64,000 nt of DNA from an uncultured Gammaproteobacteria bacterium (GTDB lineage: Bacteria; Pseudomonadota; Gammaproteobacteria; Pseudomonadales; Pseudohongiellaceae). Positions 8,955-17,111 of this stretch are shown piece after piece. Position 1 is the stretch's first letter, and each line of letters begins with the position of its first letter. Both the position numbers and the translations under genes were made by a program. Under the pieces are notes generated by a model. It was not told the origin of the DNA. It searched no databases and worked only from the letters and a program-made list of their open reading frames with translations. The stretch covers positions 62,001 through 126,000 of the forward strand of contig CAILUG010000054.1 of the NCBI GenBank assembly GCA_903837345.1, written 5' to 3'.

Positions 8955-10034
8955 TCAGTGCGGACTGCTGATGATCCTGGTATCGCGTTCAAACAATGCC
9001 TTGAACGGTTTAAGCATGTTACGAACCAAAGGATTCCGCACATGCACTGCGTGACTGGTGAAAGTGAATTGAGCTCCCAGTGATTTTTTGACTTCAGGAT
9101 CTGTCCAGCCAGCCACGTAATAAGCCAGCTTGTGATCAAGCGCATACTGCAGATTCACAAACCAGCTTATAAAATACAGATTATGCTCCCGGGCAGCCGG
9201 ATATTTGAACCCGACAAACTTGTCGATCAGCTTGTTGCCCATCACAAAGCAGATGTTATAGCCAATCAGCTCGCCGGCATGCCGGTAGAGCATCACAACT
9301 CCGCCATTTCTCCGGTCCCTCAAAACTGATTTGAAAAATTCAGACGTAAGAATGTCGAAATGGATGTCACTTTGCTCAAAGACATTCAAATACAACCGGT
9401 AGAATTCCGCGACAATTGCATCTTCATTGAAGCAATCATCTCCTATGGCTACGACACTGATCGCGAGATTTTCCCTGGCTTTCAATTTGCGGCGCAGACT
9501 CTTGCGGGTCCCTTTTGACAGCCGTTCCAGATATTCCTCAATAGAGGAAAAGTCGATTGGCACCCATGCCAGTGCCTGTCCTTCCACCATGACAAACCCT
9601 GCTTGCTGGGCAGCCGCAATTGCTGCTGCTGCCCTCTGGTTTTCCTCAGGGCTGAGCAAAGGGGAAGCCTGCGGCAAATCCTTGATGATCAGAAACGAAT
9701 ACTTGTCGGCCAGGGAACGCTTGATATTGCCGATCCAGGTTTGGGCGGGGATATCCGAGGGGACCAGGACATATTCGGAAACCGTCGTCCCTACAAAACC
9801 CGTGTAGGGCTTCAGCCACTCACCCCACCAATTGAACAAAGGCAGACGCGCAATATTGCGGTAGACGCCCGGCTGTACCGTAGTCAGCAAATCGAATTCG
9901 GTAGAAAAAACCGGCGTGGAATCAGCCAGGGTCCAGGCGAGAAAGTCTTGTGGCGGATAGCGCTCAAAAGCATCCACCAACGCATCGGGTTCAAGCTGAT
10001 TCATGTACCGCATTGTCTGCATGGGAAATAACAT
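8955..10034 (-). CDS. FemAB/GNAT-like N-acyltransferase
   Basis: A 359-residue protein resembling the peptidoglycan-bridge (FemAB-like) GNAT acyltransferases. A basic helix with GTRKSLRRKLK near residue 175 and the C-terminal segment with AGWTDPEVKKSLGAQF fit this group. No signal peptide is present. It would transfer an acyl or aminoacyl group to an amine. The gene lies between the aminotransferase and ureohydrolase genes on the same strand. The ATG at 10034 is used; an in-frame ATG at 10022 is also possible since neither has a strong ribosome-binding site. Confidence 0.7.
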   Translation of the reverse strand: MLFPMQTMRYMNQLEPDALVDAFERYPPQDFLAWTLADSTPVFSTEFDLLTTVQPGVYRNIARLPLFNWWGEWLKPYTGFVGTTVSEYVLVPSDIPAQTWIGNIKRSLADKYSFLIIKDLPQASPLLSPEENQRAAAAIAAAQQAGFVMVEGQALAWVPIDFSSIEEYLERLSKGTRKSLRRKLKARENLAISVVAIGDDCFNEDAIVAEFYRLYLNVFEQSDIHFDILTSEFFKSVLRDRRNGGVVMLYRHAGELIGYNICFVMGNKLIDKFVGFKYPAAREHNLYFISWFVNLQYALDHKLAYYVAGWTDPEVKKSLGAQFTFTSHAVHVRNPLVRNMLKPFKALFERDTRIISSPH

Positions 10035-10090
10035 ACCACACGGTAAAAAATTATGGGAGAAATCTCCACACCCGGTTCTGACCAGTCATT

Positions 10091-10122
10091 CTGGAACCCT
10101 GGGTGGAAAATGCCGGTTCCAG
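10091..10122 (-). other. Hairpin between aminotransferase and acyltransferase genes
   Basis: Perfect 8-base inverted repeat CTGGAACC / GGTTCCAG with a 16-base loop, in the 131-base gap of the minus-strand trio. No T-run follows it on the minus strand, so it looks more like an RNA processing or stability element than a full terminator. Confidence 0.35.
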
Positions 10123-10165
10123 GGAAAAAGACTGTTTCAAACGGGGATGTGGATTGCCTGATTGC

Positions 10166-11542
10166 CTACATTTCCTTTTTGGCACGCGTCAGCAACTGGT
10201 CCAGCAGCGCAAGCCCCTGGTCGATTTCCGCTGACGATATAAGCAGTGAAGGCGCAAAGGTGATGACGTTTTTGTAGTAGCCACCGACATCCAGCACCAG
10301 ACCCATTTTCTTGCCCTGCCAGTCCAGATCTCCTGACAACCCGATGTTCATCATCTTGTCGAGCAATTCGCGATTGGGAGTGAAACCGTCCTCTGTGCAG
10401 ATTTCTGCGCGCAGAGCCAAACCCAGGCCATCCACATCACCTATTTCCTTGTGACGTTTCTGCAGGTCCTTGAGGCCCTCCAGGAAATGTGCGCCCTTGC
10501 CCATCACCATGGCTTCGTAATCGGTTTCCTGGGTCATCTTCATGACTTCCAGCCCGAGCGCAGTACCCAGCGGATTGGAAGCAAAGGTAGAGTGAGTGGA
10601 GCCCGGCGGGAATATCTTCGGATTGATCAGTTCTTCGCGTGCCCACAGTCCGCCCAGCGGATTGAGGCCGTTGGTCAGGGCCTTGGCAAACACCAGGACA
10701 TCCGGTTTAATGCCGAAGTGCTCAATCGACCAGAGCTTGCCGGTGCGATAGAAGCCCATCTGGATTTCATCAACCACCAGCAGGATGCCGTAGTCATCCA
10801 GCACTTTCTTGAGACCGGTAAAGAAATTGCGCGGAGGCACCACGTAGCCGCCGGTGCCCTGGATCGGCTCGATATAGAACGCGGCATATTCAGCCTGTTT
10901 GGCCTTGGGATCCCAGACGCCGTTGTATTCGGTTTCAAACAGGCGGGCAAAATCCTTCACACACCACTCGCCGTATTCATCTGCCGTCATGCCTTTGGGT
11001 CGACGAAACGGGTAAGGAAAGGGAACGAAGTGGGCGCGGTCGCCAAAATGGCCGTAACGACGACGATAGCGATAGCTGGAGGTAATTGCTGACGCACCAA
11101 GAGTGCGTCCGTGATAACCGCCTTCAAACGCGAACATCAGGCTTTTGCCGTTGCAGGCATTGCGCACGATTTTGAGTGAATCTTCGATTGATTGTGACCC
11201 GCCAACGTTGAAATGCACGCGCCCGTCCATGCCGAATTTTTTCTTGGCATCCTGGGCGATCATTTTGGCGAGTTCGATTTTGGTAGGGTGCAGATACTGG
11301 CTGGCCACCTGCGGCAGGATGTCCAGCTGTTTTTTTACGACATTGTTCAATCGTTCATTGCGATAACCGAAATTGACTGCTGAATACCACATTTGCAGAT
11401 CAAGAAATGCCGTTCCTTTGGCGTCGTACAGGTAGCTGCCTTCAGCTCCGGTAAAAATTTTTGGGGGATCGGCATAGTGAACCGTATCGCCAAACGAACA
11501 ATACAAGGCCTCATCCGCCAATAATTGGGACTCATTGATCAT
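10166..11542 (-). CDS. PLP-dependent class III aminotransferase
   Basis: A 458-residue fold-type I aminotransferase of the omega-amino acid/diamine group (GABA, diaminobutyrate and ornithine aminotransferases are relatives). Visible signatures are EGGYHGRT, the cofactor-ring aspartate in VVDEIQMGF and the Schiff-base lysine in FAKALTNG. I chose the ATG at 11542 because a GAGG lies five bases upstream. It leads the minus-strand trio with an acyltransferase and a ureohydrolase, so it probably installs or removes an amine on the cluster's small molecule. The substrate cannot be read from sequence. Confidence 0.88.
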   Translation of the reverse strand: MINESQLLADEALYCSFGDTVHYADPPKIFTGAEGSYLYDAKGTAFLDLQMWYSAVNFGYRNERLNNVVKKQLDILPQVASQYLHPTKIELAKMIAQDAKKKFGMDGRVHFNVGGSQSIEDSLKIVRNACNGKSLMFAFEGGYHGRTLGASAITSSYRYRRRYGHFGDRAHFVPFPYPFRRPKGMTADEYGEWCVKDFARLFETEYNGVWDPKAKQAEYAAFYIEPIQGTGGYVVPPRNFFTGLKKVLDDYGILLVVDEIQMGFYRTGKLWSIEHFGIKPDVLVFAKALTNGLNPLGGLWAREELINPKIFPPGSTHSTFASNPLGTALGLEVMKMTQETDYEAMVMGKGAHFLEGLKDLQKRHKEIGDVDGLGLALRAEICTEDGFTPNRELLDKMMNIGLSGDLDWQGKKMGLVLDVGGYYKNVITFAPSLLISSAEIDQGLALLDQLLTRAKKEM

Positions 11543-11765
11543 GCTTACCTCAGCTCCTGACACCCAGACCATACCTGCATGCTGAAACCATTGCTGTTCC
11601 AGTCGGGGCGTAATGATGCCTTGGCAACATTGATTCTTGGTTGAGGCAATGTGGACTGAGTGTGGAGAGGGTCTGTGCTGCGCTCTGCAGGGCCAGCAAC
11701 CCGACTTGCATGCCGGACAAAAGTAATGTTGACTGGCACAGCATCATCAGCTTCGGAGCCAGCCA

Positions 11766-12026
11766 ATGAAAAGCGCTATCCTGATAGCAGCACTGCTCAG
11801 TACAGTCTTGTCGGGTTGCTCCAAACCTGCGCCACCCCCTGCTGCGCCGGTAGCGGCGGGCCAGCCAGCTACCGCCAGACAGGCGATCCCCACTATTACC
11901 AAGGATAACCAGGGGATACTCACTGATACCCAGCGCGACGGCTTGAATGGGGCCAATCAGGTGTCAGATGTTTTGCAAAAAGCGGAAGAAGAGCGTCAGA
12001 AAAAAATGAAAGAACAGGGATTGTGA
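11766..12026 (+). CDS. Small proline/alanine-rich lipoprotein, unknown function
   Basis: An 86-residue protein with a clear lipoprotein signal (hydrophobic stretch, lipobox LSGC at about residues 15-18), then a proline/alanine linker and a charged C-terminal helix ending in lysine- and glutamate-rich residues. GGAG lies upstream of the ATG. It stands alone between minus-strand genes. I do not recognise a family. Confidence 0.65.
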   Translation: MKSAILIAALLSTVLSGCSKPAPPPAAPVAAGQPATARQAIPTITKDNQGILTDTQRDGLNGANQVSDVLQKAEEERQKKMKEQGL

Positions 12027-12068
12027 GCCAGACGCATTGCTTCACTTGTGATTCAGTCCGGTCTGGTA

Positions 12069-12830
12069 CTACTGTCTGCCCTGCCAGCCTACTACATCTG
12101 AAAACTTCACTGTGCCTCCGAAAATATCCAGCGCACTGCCGATCGTCAAATCAACACGTCCGCTGCCAAGCAGTTTGACGCGATCCAGATCGGCAAGCTG
12201 GTGCACGCCGCCGGCATAAGTGACAGGACACGGACTGTGCTCCCCCAGCAAAGCAATCAGCTCCTCCTGGATGCCCTGCTTCAATCCCTCTACATCAACC
12301 CCATGCACCAGGAATTCCGCACAACTGCCAGCAAGTCTGGCGAGCAACGGCGCATCCACACATTCATCGGTGAAATGTTGCCAGCGATCAGTGACAACAT
12401 AAAATTTTCCGTCGCGTGAGCGGCAGCTGAGATCCAGCACCAATCGTTGTTTGCCAACTGCCTTGACCAGTGTTGCCAATTTGTCGTGATCAATACGACC
12501 TTCTGCAAATACAAACGAAGTGACAATGACGTGGCTGGCTCCGGCTTCGAGAAACATTCCGGCGTTTCCGGGATTGATGCCGCCACCGTATTGCATGCCT
12601 CCAGGCCACGCGCGCAACGCTGACAGAGCCGCCTCTTCATTGCCCGAGCCGAGCGCAATCACATGGCCACCGGACAACCCGGCATCGCGATAAAGCCGGG
12701 AGTAATACTCCGGAATGTTGCCACTGGTGAAATTGGTTTGCAGTGCAGCCTGATTCTGCTCGTTGAGAGAACCGCCAACTATCTGCACCACCTTGCCGTG
12801 GTGCAGATCGATGCAGGGTCGAAAGCGCAC
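12069..12830 (-). CDS. hisA: HisA, eukaryotic-type ProFAR isomerase
   Basis: A 253-residue TIM-barrel enzyme for the fourth step of histidine biosynthesis: isomerisation of ProFAR to PRFAR. The opening RPCIDLHHGKVVQIVGG and the pattern LGSGNEEAA, YGGGIN and TYAGGVH match the fungal/plant HIS6 branch rather than the usual bacterial HisA, where the catalytic aspartate sits in an AIDL/PAIDL start. Start is GTG at 12830, three bases after the stop of the metallo-hydrolase gene. No other his gene is nearby, so it is detached from any his operon. This form occurs sporadically in bacteria and implies old lateral transfer. Confidence 0.85.
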   Translation of the reverse strand: MRFRPCIDLHHGKVVQIVGGSLNEQNQAALQTNFTSGNIPEYYSRLYRDAGLSGGHVIALGSGNEEAALSALRAWPGGMQYGGGINPGNAGMFLEAGASHVIVTSFVFAEGRIDHDKLATLVKAVGKQRLVLDLSCRSRDGKFYVVTDRWQHFTDECVDAPLLARLAGSCAEFLVHGVDVEGLKQGIQEELIALLGEHSPCPVTYAGGVHQLADLDRVKLLGSGRVDLTIGSALDIFGGTVKFSDVVGWQGRQ

Positions 12831-12833
12831 CGG

Positions 12834-13781
12834 CTATTTCTTCGATTTCAGTTCGTTGTACATCCCTTCCACCAGCACGGTGTTGGTGACACTGCCGGCC
12901 GACCAGCGCGCATCAAACTCGGTGGACGGTTTGTCCGCCTGCACCTGCTCCAGTGTCTTGCCGGCCTTGATGCCGGCCTGGATGCGGTCGCGTATGGTGA
13001 CGAGCATCTTCAGTTGGGCCTGGACATCGCTGCGTTTGCTGACGTCGCCATGGCCTGGCACGAACAGCGTTTTGTCATCGGACATGTCGATCATCTGCTG
13101 ATATACCGCCATGATGCCGAGCACGCTACCGTTGGCCATGGCATCTGCGCGCGGATAACTGACGGTGCGGAACACATCACCGGTCATGATCACGTTGAGA
13201 TCCTTGAACTGCACCATGGAATCGCCATCGGTATGCGATGGCTGCACATGGAATACGTGGATGTCATGACCATTGAAGTGGAAATCCATAGCGTTTTCGT
13301 AAGTAATCACCGGCAAGCTCATGCGTTGTTCGGCAGTGAGCGCCTTGCCGGGATCGTTGTTGGTGAGACCCCCAGCCAGACGTTTGCGCAGATTCTCGTG
13401 CGCAACAATGACAGCGCCACCCTTCGCGAAATTCAGGTTACCGCCGACGTGATCGCCGTGGTAATGGGTGTTGACGATGTAGCGGACAGGCTTGTTGCTG
13501 ATCGCCTTGACGGCAGCAGTGATCTTGTCCGACAGCGGTGCATACTGGTCGTCGACCATGAATACGCCATCATCGCCGGTCAACACGCCGATTTGACCAC
13601 CGGAGCCTTCAAGGTAGTAAAATCCTTCAGCCAGCTTGTTGGTCTTGATCTCGACCTTGCTGAAATCCTGCGGCGGCTGGGCCAGCAGCACTCCGGCACC
13701 CAACAAACCTGCGATCAAAAGTGCTGGCTTGAACAAACGGGCAAGTGTGTTGGTTTGTCTGTTTTTTAACATGATTTTCAT
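12834..13781 (-). CDS. Exported MBL-fold metallo-hydrolase (paralogue A)
   Basis: A 315-residue protein with an N-terminal signal/anchor helix (about residues 14-34) and a metallo-beta-lactamase fold. Zinc ligands are visible in HYHGDHVGG, in the HTDGDS segment, in MTGDVF and in the C-terminal GHGD. The substrate is unknown. It shares layout and a C-terminal LEQVQA-KP motif with the MBL protein at 37030-38040, so the two are paralogues. GGGGGA lies eight bases before the ATG. hisA follows after three bases on the same strand. Confidence 0.82.
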   Translation of the reverse strand: MKIMLKNRQTNTLARLFKPALLIAGLLGAGVLLAQPPQDFSKVEIKTNKLAEGFYYLEGSGGQIGVLTGDDGVFMVDDQYAPLSDKITAAVKAISNKPVRYIVNTHYHGDHVGGNLNFAKGGAVIVAHENLRKRLAGGLTNNDPGKALTAEQRMSLPVITYENAMDFHFNGHDIHVFHVQPSHTDGDSMVQFKDLNVIMTGDVFRTVSYPRADAMANGSVLGIMAVYQQMIDMSDDKTLFVPGHGDVSKRSDVQAQLKMLVTIRDRIQAGIKAGKTLEQVQADKPSTEFDARWSAGSVTNTVLVEGMYNELKSKK

Positions 13782-14197
13782 AGCAGATTCCCCCTGTCAG
13801 AACAGCGTAGCAGCATACACCAAGCCTGCCGGGACGCCCACGTGGTCCGGGCCGGTTCGAGGTTGAACCTCTTGTTTCCAGCTACCGCCAATACTTGCGC
13901 AACCTTTTTAAAATATTCATTTGAATTGCCGGTTGGTGCATGGCAGACTGGCCCTAACCCTGCTGAAAGCACAGTGACACAACGCGGCAGGTCTACTACG
14001 GTGAAATTGAACCTTCGTATCGAGGCGCATTCTGAACAGGATGAATCCCCTCCGGTGCTGAACCGGACCCGCCAAAGAGTGCCGCTGGGCAGCAAGCCTG
14101 CCAGGAGGTTACTCGTCACCCACTGAATCCCAGACAACACCCCCCGACGCTTTTCCGAATTGCAGTCTTTCCGTAACTATGGGTGGAGGTAGTTTCC
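13782..14197. other. Long intergenic leader before phoH
   Basis: A 416-base stretch between the divergent metallo-hydrolase and phoH genes. I find no coding sequence or known riboswitch. It contains a short hairpin (GAGGTTGAACCTC near 13859), an AT-rich patch near 13905-13925 that could hold a promoter, and two copies of AAGCCTGCC (near 13823 and 14094). The length allows a structured leader for phoH, but I cannot define one. Confidence 0.35.
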
Positions 14198-15022
14198 ATG
14201 GCGAAACGAGCACAGATTCAACGACAGGCACGCAGCAGCAACGACTTTGACAACCGCTTGGGCCAGACCCCAAGGCGCGAAAAGGAAACCCGCAACAAGA
14301 AGCAGAAATACCGGCAGTACGAAACCGACACCAACGTTGTCGACCTTTCCAGTCACAGTGCCCAGCTCGCAACCGCCTATGCGCCGCGCCGGACCAAAGT
14401 ACCGCTCTCTCCGCAAACACCCGCCCAACAGCTTTATATCAACGCCATTCGCAACCATTGTCTGACTTTTGGCATCGGCCCGGCTGGTACCGGCAAATCC
14501 TACTGTGCCGGAGCACTCGCGGCAGAAGCGCTGGAATCCGGCCGGATCGAACGCATCATACTCACCCGCCCTGCGGTGGAGGCCGGCGAACAACTCGGCT
14601 TTCTGCCAGGCGAAGTGGAAAACAAATATGCGGTTTATATCGATGCTTTCCGCGACATCCTCAATGAAAGACTGGGGGCTGGCGTGGTGGATTATTGCCT
14701 TCGTCATGGCCGTATCGTCGGTGCTCCGCTGGCCTACATGCGTGGCAAGACCTTCAGCAACAACACTTTCGTGATCCTGGATGAGGCCCAGAACACCACC
14801 CCGGCCCAGATGAAAATGTTCCTGACCCGTATCGGCGAACATGCCAAGGTGGTAATCAACGGCGACATCCGGCAGAGCGATTTGCGGGGTGCCAACGGAC
14901 TGGAAGACGCTGTCAGCAAGCTGCAAGGGCTGCCGGGGGTGCATGTGCATGCCTTCGACCGCGGCGATATTGTGCGTAGCGGACTCGTGCGACACATTCT
15001 GGATCGCTACGAACCGGGTTGA
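14198..15022 (+). CDS. phoH: PhoH-family ATPase
   Basis: A 274-residue PhoH-like P-loop protein. Walker A is GPAGTGKS near residue 97 and Walker B is FVILDEAQN; a conserved RPAVEAGEQLGFLPG segment lies between them. A basic, low-complexity N-terminus of about 60 residues precedes the ATPase core, as in PhoH proper as opposed to YbeZ. I chose ATG 14198 because GGAGG sits seven bases upstream; an in-frame GTG at 14183 would overlap that site. PhoH proteins are linked to phosphate starvation and RNA metabolism, but their exact role is unsettled. Confidence 0.88.
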   Translation: MAKRAQIQRQARSSNDFDNRLGQTPRREKETRNKKQKYRQYETDTNVVDLSSHSAQLATAYAPRRTKVPLSPQTPAQQLYINAIRNHCLTFGIGPAGTGKSYCAGALAAEALESGRIERIILTRPAVEAGEQLGFLPGEVENKYAVYIDAFRDILNERLGAGVVDYCLRHGRIVGAPLAYMRGKTFSNNTFVILDEAQNTTPAQMKMFLTRIGEHAKVVINGDIRQSDLRGANGLEDAVSKLQGLPGVHVHAFDRGDIVRSGLVRHILDRYEPG

Positions 15023-15028
15023 TTCCCC

Positions 15029-15059
15029 TATAATCGCCGCTTTCACAAGGGCGGCGATT
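15029..15059 (+). promoter_or_regulatory. TATAAT box overlapping a hairpin before xdhC
   Basis: A consensus -10 box TATAAT (15029-15034) merges into a perfect 9-base inverted repeat (AATCGCCGC at 15032-15040, GCGGCGATT at 15051-15059) ending two bases before the ATG at 15062. Transcription from this -10 would start inside or just after the left arm. No good -35 is seen. Confidence 0.45.
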
Positions 15060-15061
15060 CC

Positions 15062-16042
15062 ATGAACAGTCTCGACCAACAGGTACTCAATCAGCTTGCC
15101 GGCTGGCTCGAAGCCGGCAAGCACTGCTGGTTATGCACCATCACCGATACTTTCGGCTCTTCCCCGCGTCCGATCGGCTCACTGCTGGTGTGCAACGAAG
15201 ACGGCCTTCATTGCGGCTCACTCTCGGGCGGTTGCGTGGAAGACAATCTGCGCGCCAGTTTGTTCAAGGGCGAACTCGCCAAGGATGCCCCTGCCCATAT
15301 GCGTTATGGCGTGGCAGTGGAGGATGTGCTGAAACTGGGACTGCCGTGTGGCGGCAGCATGCAAGTGCTGATCGAACCGGTCGCCCCCGCCGAGGCGAGT
15401 TTTTACCGGACCCTTGCAGACAAAGTCAGTCGGCGCGAACTGGTGCAACGCGAAGTGAATATTCACACTGGCGATTGCAGCATGCGCGATATCGCGCGTT
15501 ATCACCCGTTACAACTGCAAGGCGAAACCTTGTTGCATTGCTACGGCCCGTCTTTCCAGCTGCTGCTGATCGGCGCCGTGCAGGTGGCCTGGTATCTGGC
15601 TGACATGGCACAGGCACTCGACTATGAGGTGGAAATCTGCGATCCCCGCAAAGAGCTGGTCGACAACTCGCCACCAGTGAAAGCCAAACTGCTGACCGCC
15701 ATGCCGGATGACTGGCTGCGCGGCAAGATTGTGGACCAGCAGACTGCGGTCATCGCCCTCTGTCACGATCCGCGCATCGACGACATGGCCCTGATGGAAG
15801 CACTCGAACGCGATGCGTTCTACATCGGCGCGATGGGCTCGGAACGCACTTCGTCCAAACGGCGTGAACGCCTGCTGGCGCTGGACATACCGGCCGAAAA
15901 AATCGACCGCCTGCATGCACCGGTAGGATTGGCACTCGGCAGCAAAACCCCGCCGGAAATTGCAATTGCCATCCTGGCTGAGCTCACCCAGTTGCGAGCT
16001 CGCCTGTCAGCAGGCAAAACCTGGGTATTGCACAGGCCATGA
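15062..16042 (+). CDS. XdhC/CoxI-family molybdenum-enzyme maturation factor
   Basis: A 326-residue XdhC-type protein. The N-terminal XdhC/CoxI domain has the GSSPRPIGS and SLSGGCVEDN motifs, and the C-terminal Rossmann-like domain has IGAMGSERT and GLALGSKTPPEIAIAI. Family members bind molybdenum cofactor and promote its sulfuration and insertion into xanthine dehydrogenase-type enzymes. It overlaps the next gene, a MocA-like transferase, by four bases, making a cofactor-finishing pair. The target hydroxylase is not in this window. Confidence 0.88.
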   Translation: MNSLDQQVLNQLAGWLEAGKHCWLCTITDTFGSSPRPIGSLLVCNEDGLHCGSLSGGCVEDNLRASLFKGELAKDAPAHMRYGVAVEDVLKLGLPCGGSMQVLIEPVAPAEASFYRTLADKVSRRELVQREVNIHTGDCSMRDIARYHPLQLQGETLLHCYGPSFQLLLIGAVQVAWYLADMAQALDYEVEICDPRKELVDNSPPVKAKLLTAMPDDWLRGKIVDQQTAVIALCHDPRIDDMALMEALERDAFYIGAMGSERTSSKRRERLLALDIPAEKIDRLHAPVGLALGSKTPPEIAIAILAELTQLRARLSAGKTWVLHRP

Positions 16043-16617
16043 TGCCGGGCCCGACAACAGTTCCCAATTCCCGCATCGGCTGCATCGTGCTGGCCGCAGG
16101 CAACAGCCGGCGTTTCGGTTCCGACAAGCGGCGCTATCTTTTGCCCTCAGGCACCAGCGTGCTGCAACAAACCCTGGCCAATCTGCTGCCGCTGTTTGAC
16201 CAACGTGTGCTGGTGCTGCGTCCGGACGACCAGGAGCTTGCGGCCCAATTTGCGAACGACTGGCAAATTGTAGTGGCTGCAGACGCCGCCAAGGGAATGG
16301 GCCACAGCCTGGCTGCAGCGATGCAGGCCACTACAGACTGGCAAGGCGCAGTGATCGCGCTGGCCGACATGCCTTGGGTGCTGCCGGCCACTGTGTGCCG
16401 TGTGCGGGATGCTCTGGGGCCTGGCAAACTGGTGGTACCGACCTATCAAGGCCAGCGTGGCAATCCTGTTGCTATTGGCAGGGATTATTTCGGGCGGTTG
16501 GCTGCCTTGCAGGGAGATAGTGGTGCGCGACAGTTGATGCAGGAGTTCGGTACGCACACGGTGAAACTGGAAATTGATGATCCCGGCCTGGTGCGGGATC
16601 TGGATGTTCTGCCTTGA
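16039..16617 (+). CDS. MocA-like molybdenum cofactor cytidylyltransferase
   Basis: A 192-residue MobA-like NTP transferase with the nucleotide-binding start IVLAAGNSRRFGSDKR, the metal-binding ALADMPWV motif and GQRGNPVAI downstream. It probably attaches CMP (or GMP) to molybdopterin; the neighbouring XdhC gene favours the MocA (cytidylyl) role used by xanthine dehydrogenase-type enzymes. Start ATG at 16039 overlaps the xdhC stop. Confidence 0.82.
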   Translation: MMPGPTTVPNSRIGCIVLAAGNSRRFGSDKRRYLLPSGTSVLQQTLANLLPLFDQRVLVLRPDDQELAAQFANDWQIVVAADAAKGMGHSLAAAMQATTDWQGAVIALADMPWVLPATVCRVRDALGPGKLVVPTYQGQRGNPVAIGRDYFGRLAALQGDSGARQLMQEFGTHTVKLEIDDPGLVRDLDVLP

Positions 16618-16627
16618 ACAGCCCGGC

Positions 16628-16840
16628 TCAGGGCATCCGGCCAAAACCCTTGCAGGAGGGGCAAACAATCTGGTGAGCCAACAGGCCACGTCCCTGACAT
16701 TGTGTGCACTGCCTCATGCGCGGCTGGTTCAGTATATCGATCATGGACTCCAGAACGGACCCGCTGAGTTCGCGACCAACAAATCCCTTGTGATGTGTCA
16801 TCCCTGTCTGGGTCCCGCAGGACATGGAAAAATGGCTCAT
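16628..16840 (-). CDS. Small zinc-ribbon protein, DnaJ-like cysteine motifs
   Basis: A 70-residue orphan. Two cysteine pairs, CTQCQGRG and CPSCKGFG, match the CxxCxGxG repeats of the DnaJ central zinc finger, spaced to bind one zinc. The N-terminal half is unlike anything I recognise. GGAAAG precedes the ATG by about six bases. The gene converges on the mocA-like gene with ten bases between stops. Paired motifs and a plausible ribosome site argue that it is real, but a functional guess beyond zinc binding is not justified. Confidence 0.6.
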   Translation of the reverse strand: MSHFSMSCGTQTGMTHHKGFVGRELSGSVLESMIDILNQPRMRQCTQCQGRGLLAHQIVCPSCKGFGRMP

Positions 16841-17111
16841 AATGCTTTCCAGACTTGGCTTCGTTGGAAAGGATTATAGGGAGGCGGTTCGAAGTCAAGC
16901 GTTATGCAGCTCACAGTTTCGGGCAGTAAGCCAAATCAGGGGGCATGCTCTTGGAAACTGCGGCATGCATCACAAAAGCCCGATTTTTCAGGGAAAAATG
17001 CTGGCCCTCAATATCATCCATGTGCCAGTTTTGATCGATTAAACCAAAGCCCCCCAGAGTCCTGGCAGTAAATTTGCCAGATCAACCGCAAAAAATCAGT
17101 GAAACAACCGC

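Noticed and set aside
12663-13769. 368-residue plus-strand open frame opposite the MBL gene
   Set aside because: It lies wholly antisense to a clearly recognisable metallo-hydrolase and hisA and has low-complexity His/Arg-rich composition typical of shadow frames. Similar long antisense frames opposite phoH, nadE, pilR, prfA and rhlB were dropped for the same reason.
13990-14110. Possible cobalamin-type riboswitch before phoH
   Set aside because: Only loose resemblance; the conserved B12-box GCCACTG-like core is absent.
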